Part shown: positions 1 through 11,139 of the stretch, one piece after another
How the letters are laid out: each line of letters opens with the position of its first letter
Position numbering within the stretch: the stretch's first letter is position 1
NCBI RefSeq assembly: GCF_029873635.1
Contig: NC_080422.1
Location: 9,641,764 to 9,705,763, forward strand
Reading direction: 5' to 3'
Length of the DNA: 64,000 nt
Source of the DNA: Malania oleifera
Lineage: Eukaryota; Streptophyta; Magnoliopsida; Santalales; Ximeniaceae
The notes under the pieces: model-generated
Database searches by the model: none
The model's input: the letters and a program-made list of their open reading frames with translations, nothing else
Told to the model about the DNA's origin: nothing
Position numbers and translations under genes: made by a program

Positions 1-122
1 AAAATTCGTCCTCGAAATTTGCAATCTCTTGCTTGCTAACTCATCAATATACCAAAACATATACTCGACTCTAGGAAGAGCCGGCGGCCACCCACATAGC
101 AGCCTCATCCCAAATATCTTAC

Positions 123-166
123 GTACCCTCACTTATGGCGGAGGAATACCATAGTTATATACACAA
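123..166 (-). repeat. 3' untranslated motif shared with gypsy-2 and a LINE-like insert
   Basis: On the - strand this reads a GGTATTCCTCCGCCATAAGTG core followed by AGGGTAC. Nearly the same block lies at 10918-10958 in gypsy-2, and a diverged copy at 62800-62834 in a small poly(A) retroposon. It sits after the end of pol, in the untranslated tail. See the corresponding finding. Confidence 0.6.
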
Positions 167-339
167 TGATCTCACAATATCACCAAAACTCGCCCAGAGA
201 CTAACCACATCATCACTCTAAATAACAAAAACTCACATACTTACAAAAACCGATCCTACAAACAAAACTACCACTTACCTGAGCAGCCGTATAATCCTGA
301 CGATCTCTAATCCTCAGAACAGTTGTGGATATTTTCGGC

Positions 340-3210
340 GTATTTTAGTCTCTAATTCCTAAGAAGCCTCCTCAACCGCGTGATTTCGCCACAGCACTTT
401 TACTAACGGTATCTCTTTGGTACGCAACTTCCGAACTTTCTAGCCTAGAATCTGAACGAGTATTTCCTCATACGTCAAAGCATCCCTAATCTTTAAAGAT
501 TTGTAACTAATCACATGCGACGGATTTGGCACCTACCTCCTCAAAAGAGATACGTGGAACACATCATGGATCATAGAGAGAGCTGAAGGCAGTGCAATCC
601 TGTGAGCTATCAGACCCACTTGTTCCACTACCTCGAATGGTTCGATATACCACGGGCTCAGTTTGCCCTTCTTCCCGAACATCATCATCCCTTTCATCGG
701 AGCGATTCTCAGGAATATCTTACCCCCCACATCAAATTCCAACTCACGATGATGAACATACGTGTAACTCTTCTGCCGACTCTGAGTTGATTTAATTCAA
801 TCCCAGATCAACCTAACCTTCTCAGAAGCCTATTGTACGAGTTCAGGACCCAATATCTGCTGTTCACCGACCTCATCTTAGTATAGAGGAGACCGACATC
901 TCCAACCATACAATGCCTCCAACGGTGTCATACCAATATTGGCTTGGAAGCTATTGTTATAGGTGAACTCCACCAACGATAGGAACCACATCCAACTACT
1001 GCCAAAGTTTAACACACACATCCGTAACATATCCTCGAAGATCTGTATCGTCTTCTCTGACTGTCTATCAGTCTGGGGGTGGAACGCTGTACTAAAAGTA
1101 AACTTCATCCCCAGTGCTTCCTATAAGCTCTTCCAGAAACAAGAAGTGAATCTTGGGTCTCGATATGAAACAATGGACATCGGTACCCCGTGTATTCTGA
1201 CTATCTCCTGCACGTATAGATCTACTAGCCTACACAAGGAGTAGCTAACCTTCATCGGTAAAAAGTGAGCAGATTTAGTCAACTTGTCCACAATCACCTA
1301 GATTGCGTTTTGCCCATGAAGTGCTGGTGGTAACCCGGTGACAAAGTCCATGGAGATGTACTCCAATTTCCACTCCGGGATGCTCAATGGCTACAAAGGC
1401 CCTGCCGGTCTTTGATGCTCAGTCTTTACCTGCTGACATGTCAGACATTGCTCCACAAATCGAGCAATCTCCCTTTTCATGCCACTCCACTAGAAAGATT
1501 CGCGCAAATCCTGATACATCTTCATTCTACCCGGATGTACCATATACAAAGAATGATGCGCCTCCTCCAAAATCTTCCTACTTATCCCCTCATCATTTGG
1601 AACACACAGTCTATTTTCAAACCTCAATACACTTCCCTCGGAGATGTTAAAATCTGCGGCCAGCCCCTGCTGCACCTTCTCTATAACATCGACCAACTCC
1701 TCATCATTAGCATGCGTGGATTTAATCCACTCTAATAATGTCGGCTGGATCACCAAGCTAGAAATGAAAGCCCAATGATTACCATTCCCAAATTCCATGC
1801 CAAGACTTTCCAAATCCCGTCTGATATGATGCTGACCTATTGTTGTAGATACTGACGTGTGCTCTGACTTTCAACTCAACGCATTAGCTACCGTATTAGC
1901 TTTCCTAGGATGATAGATAATGGTGCAATCATAGTCCTTGATCAGTTCCAACCACCTCCTCTACCTTATGTTCAATTCCTTTTGCATGAAAAATTATTTG
2001 AGGCTCTTGTGGTCCTTGAAGATCTGACACTTCTCATCGTAAAGGTAGTGTCTCCAGATCTTCAGTGCATACACCACTGCCTCCAATTACAGATCATGTG
2101 TGGGGTAATTCTTCTTGTACTCCTTGAGTTACTGAGAATCATAAGCAATTACTTTTCCCTGTTGCATCAGCACACATCCCAAACCCTTCAGAGATGTGTC
2201 GTTGTAAATCATATAACCACCGTCCCCAGATGGGATGGTTAGAAATCGGAGCAGTGACCAGTCGGTGTTTCAACTCTTGGAAACTCTACTTGCACTCCTC
2301 GGTCCAATCAAATCTCACATCCTTCCTTGTTAACTGTGTCAGAGGGCTAGATAACTTAGAGAATCCCTCCATGAACCGCAAGTAATACCCAGCCAGTCCT
2401 TGGAAACTTCGAACATCCTACACGTTCTTCAGTTTCACTTAGTCAACCACTGCTTCAATCTTACCTGGATCAACTGAGATACCACCTCTCGACACGACAT
2501 GGCTAAGAAATGCGACCCGCTTCAACTAGAACTCACATTTCCAATTTCTTTCCTTGTAGCACCTGAAGCACCAACCTCAAATGGTTTTCATGCTCTTCCG
2601 GACTCCTAGAGTATATCAGAATATCATCAATGAATACCACTACGAACTAGTCCAGGTATTCATGAAAAACCCTGTTCATTAGGTCTATAAATACCGTCCG
2701 AGTGTTAGTCAACCCAAATGGCATGACCAGGAACTCATAGTGACCATATCTGGTTTGGAAGGCAGTCTTTGCAACATCCTCAGCCCTAACTTTCACCTGA
2801 TGATACCCTGACCGTAAATCGATCTTTGAAAAGACCTGCGTTCCCTGCAGTTGGTCAAAACGATCATCTATACGAGGCAACGGGTATCGGTTCTTCACTG
2901 TTACGTTATTGATCTCACGGCAATCAATGCATATTCTCATTGACCCGTCCTTCTTCTTCACGAACAATAATGGAGCTCCCTAGGGCGAAACACTAGGCCT
3001 GATAAAGCCCTTATTCAGTAGTTCCTGTAACTGTTCCTTCAACTCTTTAAGTTCAGTTGGAGCCATTCGATATGAAGCTTTAGAAATCGGTGCCTTGCCT
3101 GGTAGTAATTCAATAACGAACTCCACCTCACGATCAAGAGGTAAATCGGGTAAGTCTTCTAGGAATACATCCAGAAATTCGTTAACCACTTGGATATCTT
3201 CAAGTTTCAA
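340..3210 (-). pseudogene. gypsy-1 pol remnant (RT, RNase H, integrase)
   Basis: Broken polyprotein with many stops and frameshifts. Open pieces on the - strand are: 2980-3210, the start of RT (a [15 protein letters not shown] segment followed by a FIRPSVSP segment); 2647-2967, the RT palm with [16 protein letters not shown] and the FGLTN segment; 1830-2640, badly decayed RT end and RNase H; 1490-1813, the integrase zinc-binding region ending in HPGRMKMYQDLR; 1110-1490, decayed integrase core; 878-1108, the integrase end with AFHPQTDRQSEKTI, where the catalytic Glu is kept but the usual Gly before Gln is Arg; 533-742, the C-terminal domain with FHVSLLRR. The protein would normally end near 340, by comparison with gypsy-2 at 11140. 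It cannot encode a working enzyme. Confidence 0.85.
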
Positions 3211-3228
3211 ATCATCCCAAGGTGGTTC

Positions 3229-3539
3229 CTTGTGGTTGATCTTTGATATTTATCTTTCTGGTTTTTGATTGCTGTATATTTATCTTGCGGTATTCTGTTG
3301 TGTGTTTGTTCAAATGTGATTGTTCAGTGGAGAGAAATATTTCTTGATCAGGCTAGGGCACAAATAAGTAGGTTTCGATTTTGTGTGTGTGGTTGCCGTT
3401 TTGATTTCTATAAAGGGATTTTATAAATAAAATATCTTATTTTAAGAACTCTGAAATTAGGTTTCCCACAACATACTCTGAGTCATTATCTTTTTTACTT
3501 TAATGATTGATAAATTTATTGAGAATATTTAAAATGAAA
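3229..3539. other. No recognisable feature
   Basis: AT-rich spacer between the gypsy-1 break and the LINE remnant. I see no open frame, terminal repeat or TSD. Confidence 0.5.
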
Positions 3540-4320
3540 TCCCTTGTGTATGTTATTTGCGGATGATATTATATTTATTAATGATAATAGAAGCAAAAAA
3601 ATAAAAAATAAAAAAATCTAAGTTAGAACTTTGAAGAATCACATTAGAGTCTCAAAGGTTTAGGATAAGTAGGAATAAGATAGAATATGTGAAATGTAAT
3701 TTTAGTAATATAAAGATTGGTAGTGAAGATAAGATTAAACTGGATAATTAAGAGACTAATAGTACTAATAGATTTAGATATCTTGGATCTATTATGCAAG
3801 GAGAAGGAGAAATTAAAGAAGATATAGTACAAAAAATTAAAATATGTTAGGTAAAATGGAGGAGTGTGTCAAGTGTGTCGTATGGTCATAGAATATTCTT
3901 AAAAGTAAAAGAAAAGTTTTATTAGATGACTATAAGGCTAATTATGTTTTATGATTCAGAATGTTGGGTAATTAAGAAACATGTACAAAAAGTAAAAGTT
4001 GTTGAAAAATGCAAATGTTAAGGTTGATGAGTGGCATAACGTTAAAAAATAAAGTAAGAAATGAACATATGCATAATAATTTAGGCATAACAGCCATTGA
4101 AGATAAGATAAGGCAGGAACAACTTAAATAATTTGAGCATTTGAAACATAAGCTTAGTAGAACACTTGTGATGAGGATAAAAATGAGATAGTGAGAAAGA
4201 ATTTAATGACTTTTAATATAATAAAGGAAAACACTCTCAAACGGGTAAATTGGTGGAAAAGTGTATATTAGTCGACCTCACCTAGTGGGACCTAATGCTT
4301 GTTGTTATTGTTGTATAGAA
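3540..4320 (+). pseudogene. LINE (RTE-type) reverse transcriptase, 3' end remnant
   Basis: Translation in shifting + frames gives the end of a non-LTR reverse transcriptase. Phe-Ala-Asp-Asp, the catalytic YADD-type box, is at 3556-3567. It is followed by a GFRISRTKTEY-like segment near 3655-3690, an RYLGSIMQGEGEI segment near 3770-3815, and a decayed tail with YDSECWVIK near 3950-3980. The end at about 4290-4315 carries a GTGGGACC...TTGTTGTTATTGTTG signature that, from family knowledge, closes plant RTE elements. Multiple stops and indels make it dead. Similar fragments on the - strand lie at 5825-6186 and 61255-63850. The 5' part is missing, as is normal for LINE copies. Confidence 0.75.
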
Positions 4321-5104
4321 ATTCAATTTATCACATTAATAAAATTTGTTTTAAAAATTTTAAATTTATCAAAATAAATTTTTATTTTTAATAAAATTTG
4401 ATATTGAGAGAGCACACGATAAAAATAGATTGTTTATTTATTTATTTTTTATTTTTACAAATAAATTTGGTGATCGAAATATAAGCTTGAGGTTTACTTT
4501 AAAAATATAAATTTTTCTTAAAGTTTGGGTAAAAAACAATGACTTTTCTACGAGGTTTCAAATTTTAATAATTTTTTTTCAATATTTCATTTCTAAAATA
4601 TTTATGAATTGTTTAGTTGCAAAAAAAAAAAATTTTTTTTTTTAGTTTGCAAATTATTTTTTAAAAATATTCCAAAATAGTTAGACATTTTTTTTATTTT
4701 ATAACATTCTTATACAATAAATAAATAAAAATAAAAAATGCTTACGAAAATAATTCAATTTCTATTTTTAATTTTTAAATAATTACAAAAAATGTCACCT
4801 TATTTTTAATTTTTAAAATATATAAAAAATTAAAAATATGTTTTTATTATTTCTAGATTCCTTGAGTGGTAGCATATAAACAAACTATTTATTTATATTT
4901 TTTAACATTAAATCTTGAAAATTTAAAATAATCTGAAATTTTAATAATTTTTCAGCAAACTTAAAAAAATATTTTTAATTGGGCCTTTATAATATTTAGC
5001 ATCAACTATTTGTTTGAGAAAAAGGAAATGAAGGTAAAATAAAATTAAATATTTTTCTATATCAATTACTATTTTAAATATTTTTAATAATATTAAATAT
5101 AAAA
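4321..5104. other. AT-rich spacer, nothing recognised
   Basis: Very AT-rich with homopolymer runs, for example at 4621-4645. No coding potential or terminal repeats seen. Confidence 0.5.
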
Positions 5105-5474
5105 AAAATTAAAAAGAGGAAAGGGGTGGTTGAGATGCGAGCATGGCATTGAACAGGAAAGCAAAGCCAAGGTCAAAGCTTTTTAAGCAGGGGAGGCTCG
5201 TTTGTTGAGGCATTAAAAGCAGCTGGCTGGGCCAGCATGGGAGCCACGTGGGCTGAATCGGACCAATGAGGCTGGGCGCAACAGCGAGCGGGTCCTTTTC
5301 GTCTGCAAAAGCAGTGAGCATTGGGCCGAGCCCAGCCCAAAAGATGGCTCTAGGCCTGTACGCCCTGAGCCGCGCTTTTTTGTTATGATCTTTTACCCAG
5401 AGCCAGATCTCTTTTCGGCTTTTGGGAAATTTCGTCCGGGCCCCACTTCTCTCCTTTTACGTTTACCCCTTGGT

Positions 5475-5511
<37 letters not shown>

Positions 5512-5710
5512 GCTCCAGATTCTTATTGGTCGGATTTAGTGGGATTTGGGGTACTTGCAGGCTTGATGACGTGGACCAATCGGAACCTCTGGGCACATAT
5601 GTCGGGGCACAGCCTTGACGAACCTGCACCCAATGCCTTCGTGCCAGAAAGAAAATGCACCTATTGGCATAACCTATGAGTATGACCTGTGAGTTGTGGT
5701 ACATGTGATT
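5105..5710. other. GC-rich low-copy block with promoter-like motifs
   Basis: This stretch stands out from its AT-rich surroundings. It holds a CACGTG G-box at about 5236-5241, CCAAT/ATTGG boxes near 5263, 5525 and 5575, and a long CT tract. Short open frames exist on both strands but overlap each other and contain simple-sequence peptides, so I do not call a gene. It could be the promoter or 5' end of a lost gene, or a captured gene fragment. Confidence 0.35.
5478..5507. repeat. (CT)n microsatellite
   Basis: About fifteen uninterrupted CT units inside the GC-rich block. Confidence 0.95.
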
Positions 5711-5824
5711 TGCGATATTAGGGGTTTTCCCCTAAATTTTTAAAATTATTTTTTAAAAAAAATTGAAGTTTAATTTTATTATTGAAACCAATTTTTTTAT
5801 TAATTAATAATTATTTTATCGACA

Positions 5825-6186
5825 AATACAACAATAATAACAAGGAGGCTTGAGTCCTATTAAATGGATTCGGTTACATGAATCTTTTCTTATAAATTCA
5901 AAGTGTTTTCCTTATATTAAGGACTATTAAATCAATTTTTACTAAATCATTTTAAGTTATTTTATGACTATCTCTACTCCTACTTTAACTTGTGCTATGC
6001 CTAAATTATTACGTATATGTTCATATTTACTGTTAAACCATTTATTCACCTTAACATTCGCATTTTAGCAACTTTTATTTTTTGTACATATTGTTTCTTA
6101 ATTGCTCAATGCCCAATATTCTGAATCATAAAATCATAAATGACTTTATATTAACAAAATGTTATATTAATAAAATGACAATCTTA
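5825..6186 (-). pseudogene. LINE (RTE-type) 3' end remnant
   Basis: The + strand begins with ACAACAATAATAACAAG and a GGTTACATGAATC segment, the reverse complement of the usual RTE 3' terminus. Further right the - strand encodes a decayed tail of the reverse transcriptase (a YDSEYW-like segment near 6110-6130), parallel to 3950-3980. Only the last few hundred bases survive and no frame is open. Confidence 0.65.
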
Positions 6187-6610
6187 TCCTATCATACAAT
6201 TTTGATAAAAATAATTAAAAAATAACATTAATTTAATAAATTAAGTTGAATAACTAAGGACATGAGTATGATACTGTAATTAAATTATTTATTTTAAAAT
6301 ATTTTAAAAAAATACAAAAATAAATAAATAATTATAATAATTCAAGAAAAATACCTAGATAATTGTGCTATACATTTCATGCAAATTGAATGATTAAAAA
6401 TAAATATAAATTAAAAATTAGACTGGTCAAATTGCGGTTCATTTTTCAAGTCCAGTTGAATGCATTTTTGTAATATTCTTTAAATTTCAAAAGGAGCCAA
6501 GAGTGACCCTAAAATTTTATGAAACCTTTAGAAACATCTTTCTGTCGAATCTTAAGGCAAGTTAGTATCTTTTATGTTATAATACATCTTTTATTACAAA
6601 AAAAAGACTT
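6187..6610. other. AT-rich spacer, nothing recognised
   Basis: AT-rich DNA with no repeat ends or open frames that can be supported. Confidence 0.45.
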
Positions 6611-6663
6611 TTAGTGACGGTTTCAAACCGTCACTAATAATAGAAAGTTGACTAGAAAGTCAA
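6611..6663. repeat. Perfect palindromes, probable MITE end
   Basis: 6611-6637 is a 27-base perfect palindrome: arms TTAGTGACGGTTT and its complement around one central C. A second, smaller hairpin (GTTGACT/AGTCAAC) follows at 6646-6663. A further AGTGAC and GACGG segment lies near 6690-6725. TTAGTGACGG ends are common in plant MITEs. I could not find the matching outer end or a TSD, so the extent is unknown. Confidence 0.5.
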
Positions 6664-7179
6664 CACTAATACTTATTAGTGATAGTTTAGTGACACCTAG
6701 GGAATGGTGACTATAATGACGGTTTTTATTGATTTTAATAACTATTCTTTTTGTTAGTTTAAGTTTCAATCGCTTAGTGAATTATTATTATTGCAAATTA
6801 TAATGCTTTTTTTTATCAAATTAAAAAATATATATATGAAAAGAGTTATTAGCACTCTAAAAATAAAATATGAGAAGAGTATTTTGCACTCTAAAAAAAC
6901 TTGTAATAATCTATTTTTTTCTCACACAACAAATGAATAATTTATCTCATTAATCATATTTTGTATTTTGCCCGTAAAGTAAAAATTAATGGATAAAACT
7001 ATTATTTAATACGTTAAAGATAAAAAATGAGTTTCAGTTGTATTTTTTACAATGCGGCGTTCTTAAAATATTTATACTTTAATTATTAACTAATTAAATA
7101 TGAAATACATCAACTCTTTTTATGTATTAATGCATTATCATTATATCTTTTACTCAATCAATAATTATATCGAAATCTT

Positions 7180-7384
7180 TTAGAGAGAAAGAAAATATTT
7201 AAGTACGAGAATTCTTTCTTATATGCAATAGAGAAAAAGTAGGCAAGGCAAAAGTAGAATTCTCTTTGTACATATAACATGAATGCATAAAGATACAAAT
7301 AAAAAGTTTGATACTATAATAAGAAAATTCACTTTTTATATGCATAAATTAATCATGCTAACAATGATATTCTATTATCATTAT
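7180..7384. repeat. Dispersed repeat, first copy
   Basis: About 200 bases, from AAAATATTTAAGTA to TTCTATTATCATTAT, recur in direct orientation at 26261-26352 plus 28181-28272, where the second copy is split by solo LTR D. The two copies differ by scattered substitutions and short indels. The repeat type is unknown. Confidence 0.7.
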
Positions 7385-7984
7385 TAATGTTCATTTTTCA
7401 TTTTTCAATAATTTTTATAATTAACTTCTTGAATATATTTTTTAAAAATAAATTATATATCTGTATCTGTTGACTTTGGTGCAATCCCAAGACGGGGTGA
7501 ATTGAAGATTAAAAAAATTTCATTCTAGGTTCAACTAATCCAACAACAGTATTACACAACCTAGAGGCAGTTAAAGTATGTATGAAATTGCAGATATGAT
7601 ATATTAAATAATTTTCAGTACATGTATCACAATTTTAGTATTTATCAATCAGATTCAACACCTGGTCAATCAAATATGCAATATATTCAGTAGGGAAATT
7701 AAATCAAGCACAAAGCATAATATAATGCAAGAAATGTAAAAGTGACACCGAATATGATATCAGGGTTTGGCCAATATTGCCTACATCCCCACCTTGGCTC
7801 ACAAGCACAAGGATTCCACTACGGCTCACTTAATGGGTAGAGCGGCACCTAATACAACACCTTACCAAGATGGTGCACCTAATTTCTCTAACCGGATCAA
7901 AGTCAATTTGAGACTTTTCACAGGGCAAGTCTCCCTCTTCCAAATACACGTTGGGAATACAACTGATAATCAAATAAATTTTTT

Positions 7985-8199
7985 GTGTACAAACAAATGT
8001 GCTTCTATACAAGTAGATATGTACCACAATATAGTTCAGATAAATATGCATTCACAGATGATAGTAATTATGCTCAGTGGCGAATCAAATATTTTTCTGC
8101 GTACAAACAAATATGCTTCTATACAAGCAGATATGTACCACAATATAGTTCAGATAAATATGCACTTACAGATGATAGTAATTATGCTCAGTGCCGATA
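7985..8199. repeat. 114-bp tandem duplication in LTR E
   Basis: Two adjacent copies of a roughly 114-base unit begin with GTACAAACAAAT at 7987 and 8101. They are about 90% identical by eye. The position, downstream of the TATA box in the sense of the LTR, puts it in the transcribed part. Confidence 0.85.
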
Positions 8200-8750
8200 A
8201 GGTGTGCTAACACTCATTCTGATGTAAATATACAATCAAGTCCTAGAGTGTATTTTCAAACAATTTTTGAAAAAAAGTATCAATATTAATAATCATTCAC
8301 GATAGGTTTCAAAGAGTTCCAACAAGAGTATTCAAAATATCTCAGAAATGATTTTCTCAAAATAATAGCTCAAGAGATATTTGAAACGTATGTTTGTGAA
8401 AAAGATTTTGCACAATCAAAAACCGCAAGCTTGATGAGTCTTGCAACAATGATGCAAAGACTCGCTAACTAGAAAGGTTTTCCCATGCAAAGATTTATTA
8501 GTAAAAATTGGGGAAAAAACCTTATGCTCAACTCTCAATCTGAAAATCAAATATACAACACAATGGGAGTTTCCTAGCAAAGATAATAATGTATAGTCAC
8601 TCAAAGAACTCTCACAAGGATTGATTTATCAAAGGAATAGTAGTATATGAGGGTATATGCTTTGTATTTGGAAAAAAAACTCTCTAAAAAATACAGAGAG
8701 TATTTTTGCCAATCAAGGTGCTAATTAATTGCTAATTTGAGCAAATGAAC

Positions 8751-8754
<4 letters not shown>

Positions 8755-8791
<37 letters not shown>
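8755..8791. repeat. (AT)n microsatellite at LTR E promoter
   Basis: About 18 AT units at the place where the other LTRs of this type carry their TATA box. On the - strand it reads TATATATATGGG. Confidence 0.9.
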
Positions 8792-8794
<3 letters not shown>

Positions 8795-8962
8795 CCAAAA
8801 TTATAACTGTTGGGTACACATAGGGAATTATTAAAATTTTATAAAATTGTGTTTAAAAAATTAACCTTATTTAACCCCAATTAACTATGGTAAAAATTTG
8901 GCCAACTTGAGAGTTTCGGTCAATCGAGGCATAAGTTCGGTCATCCAAACACTCACATACAG

Positions 8963-10934
8963 TGTAACGACCTGCTTATTTTATTGTAATTAAATTTTTT
9001 TTTATAACATACGTATTGATCCCCATAACCCGCTAAACTAACATAATTATGATCAACTTGGACCCATGGGTACCAGGGATATACCTGTCATACATCTCTG
9101 ATACCTAAGCAGCGGAAAACATAAATTGCATACATATTATCCAACAGTTACAATACCGGAGTACTACTAATCTTTCAAATATATATATATACAGCCCCAA
9201 AGACCAAAAAGATAAAACTAGGATTATTGTCCAAAAACCATCTGACTCTAGCTCAGTAACTTTCCCTCCCACTGGGGTAGTATACACTGCCTCTACTGAC
9301 GCGGAGCTCGGTCCACCTGTCTAGTTAGATTCCCTAAAATGTTTTGTAAGCTGGAGTGAGACACCTCTCAGTAAGGGAAATAAACTAACACTAGTATGTA
9401 GCAACATAAGTATTTTTGTGTTATACATAATATGAGTACATAAATCATATTTGGTAAAAACTATTGATATCGTATCCGAATAAAACATGATATAACGTAC
9501 TAAATTAATGTACATAAAAATCATCTTATATAATTGTATAATACATAAATAATACCCAGGATGGATAGCTAGCTGATGTCATGTTTTACCCCCACATGAC
9601 TGGGTTATGCGGCACGAAGGCGGGACCTAGCAATGGCTGGCCGACCATGCTAGATCAAACATAAGTCTGTAAGTATGATGGGTTTGCTCCACTTGGTCTG
9701 GACTGTCAGGGGAGCGCCTACACTACCATGAAACCACATCGACTACCATCTCCCACACTCTACATAAGATGTGTGGTAGCACTATCATGAACTTGTACTT
9801 GAACTTGAACTTGAACTTGTACCTACGGTACTGTGCTTGTGAAATCTAAACTAAATCATCCGGGTTCTGATAACATATACTACGTTTTATATACTTGTAC
9901 ATAACTGTTCATAATCATAATAAGGTCTAACATGTTTATATTTCATGAAATCTTACATATCATACATAATAACGACATTTGAGCTAACATGAATCACGAC
10001 ATCTATGCCGGCATATCATAACATGAAATCACGGCATCTGCACCGGCGTATCATAACATGATGAACATGAAATTATTGTATTGTTTAACATAATATTCAT
10101 AAAATCATAGTTCCTATACTGTTTTTATGGTTTTTCTGAAAACTGAGAAAAACATGCTTATTCTAGGGAAATCATATTATTTTGATATAATACTCATGCC
10201 ACACAAATAAGAATAATACCTTTAAGCATAAAAACCTTATCTAAAATCATATTTCTTGTTAATTAACATTAAATCCATTTTCCTATTCGACAACAGTATT
10301 TCCAAACGTTGTGCTAATACATACATAATTTATGAAAATAAATGTTGTAATATTGTAAATAATTTTGTGAAAAATATTGACTTAGTTTATCCCCTTACCT
10401 AACTTATTGAAAAGCCCACAAATTACTTTTAAAATTACACCCGTGGTGTTCCTAACTCAATACCCTGAAATGTACATTTCCCCGAACAAAACTTCAGTAT
10501 AAACTCATCTAATTCCTTTCCTCGACCCAAAAATACCAAATACCTTAATAATATTAAAATAACTAACTTACCCAAATTTTGGGATGGTGCTCAAGTTAGC
10601 CTAACCAAAAAATCACTTCAGAAGATTTATAGAGAATCTTTCCCAGGAGTAACGTGGCAGCTTCGGATCATTGAACCGGCAAAGAACGGGGTTGGAATCG
10701 AAGAGAGAAGGTGAAAGAGATGTAAAAGAGAGATAGAGACGGTTTTTGAAAATTTTTGTCGCAAGAATTTCTTCTCATCGACAAGTTTTAGGCTCTAGAA
10801 GAAGTTTTCTTGGTAATTTTTCGTCGATGAGACACAAATTCTCGTCGAAGAGCTCGAAAGCCCTGCTATCTGTATTGACACCATCCTTTAAAGAAAATAA
10901 GCTACTTATTTTATTACTTACCCTCACTTGTGGC
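8963..10934 (-). repeat. gypsy-2 3' LTR (start deleted)
   Basis: It aligns by eye with the 5' LTR at 17934-20047 along its length: both begin on the + strand TGTAACGACCTGC and share the CTCGGTCC...CTGTCTAG block and the ACTTGA hexamer run (9785-9823). The promoter-distal end differs: the 5' LTR begins, in sense, TGTAGAGACCC, whereas here the sense strand goes straight from the shared tail motif (10918-10958) into TAAGTAATAAAATAAG. The first few dozen LTR bases therefore seem deleted or replaced. The palindromic array is reduced to degenerate copies at about 10775-10860. Confidence 0.8.
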
Positions 10935-10958
10935 GGAGGAATACCGTGATTACATTCA
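10918..10958 (-). repeat. gypsy 3' tail motif, second copy
   Basis: On the - strand it reads TGTAATCACGGTATTCC, then TCCGCCACAAGTGAGGG. It matches 123-166 closely and 62800-62834 less closely. Here it abuts the shortened 3' LTR. Confidence 0.7.
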
Positions 10959-11139
10959 GGTTCCTGGGGAATTACAAATACATAAACTAAAATTCTCCCA
11001 AAACCAAAATACTACCTATTATATAGCCTACAATACTACTCATACATATATCATCTTACTTTTTATAAACTTAAACCATACTACATTTACTTTACTCATA
11101 TACCTAGTGCTGAACTCCACTGAATAAGTGCGGGTATTT
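10959..11139 (-). other. gypsy-2 3' untranslated stretch
   Basis: AT-rich DNA between the pol stop and the tail motif. No open frame. Confidence 0.5.

Larger units (their letters stand above)
1..3228 (-). mobile_element. Ty3/gypsy retrotransposon, 3' half (gypsy-1), truncated
   Basis: Decayed gypsy element on the - strand running off the left edge. Reverse transcriptase lies at the right and the integrase tail at the left, the Ty3 order (RT, RNase H, integrase). At 1-20 the - strand reads a short sequence with AATTTCGAGGACGAA, which from knowledge of plant Tekay/Del-type elements lies close to the polypurine tract, so the 3' LTR should start just left of the window. Protease and gag are absent: homology stops near 3228 in unrelated sequence, so the element is truncated. 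No LTR is visible inside the window. The lineage is not certain. Confidence 0.85.
7468..8962 (-). mobile_element. Copia-type LTR E, left part (split by gypsy-2)
   Basis: The terminus TGTTGACTTTGGTGCAATCCC at 7468 is the reverse complement of the end shared by the copia-type LTRs H, A and the stub at 25309, so E lies on the - strand. Inside are the conserved R/U5 block (7759-7798: the 'cctacatccccacc' block), a 114-bp tandem duplication (7985-8199), a TA microsatellite at the promoter position (8755-8791), and the start of a motif array (TCGGTCAATCGAGG and TTCGGTCATCC, 8913-8945). It is interrupted at 8962 inside the array and resumes at 20048. Left flank GTATC (7463-7467) against right flank ATATC (20744-20748) is a 4/5 TSD, favouring a solo LTR. 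Total length without the insert is about 2.19 kb. Confidence 0.75.
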
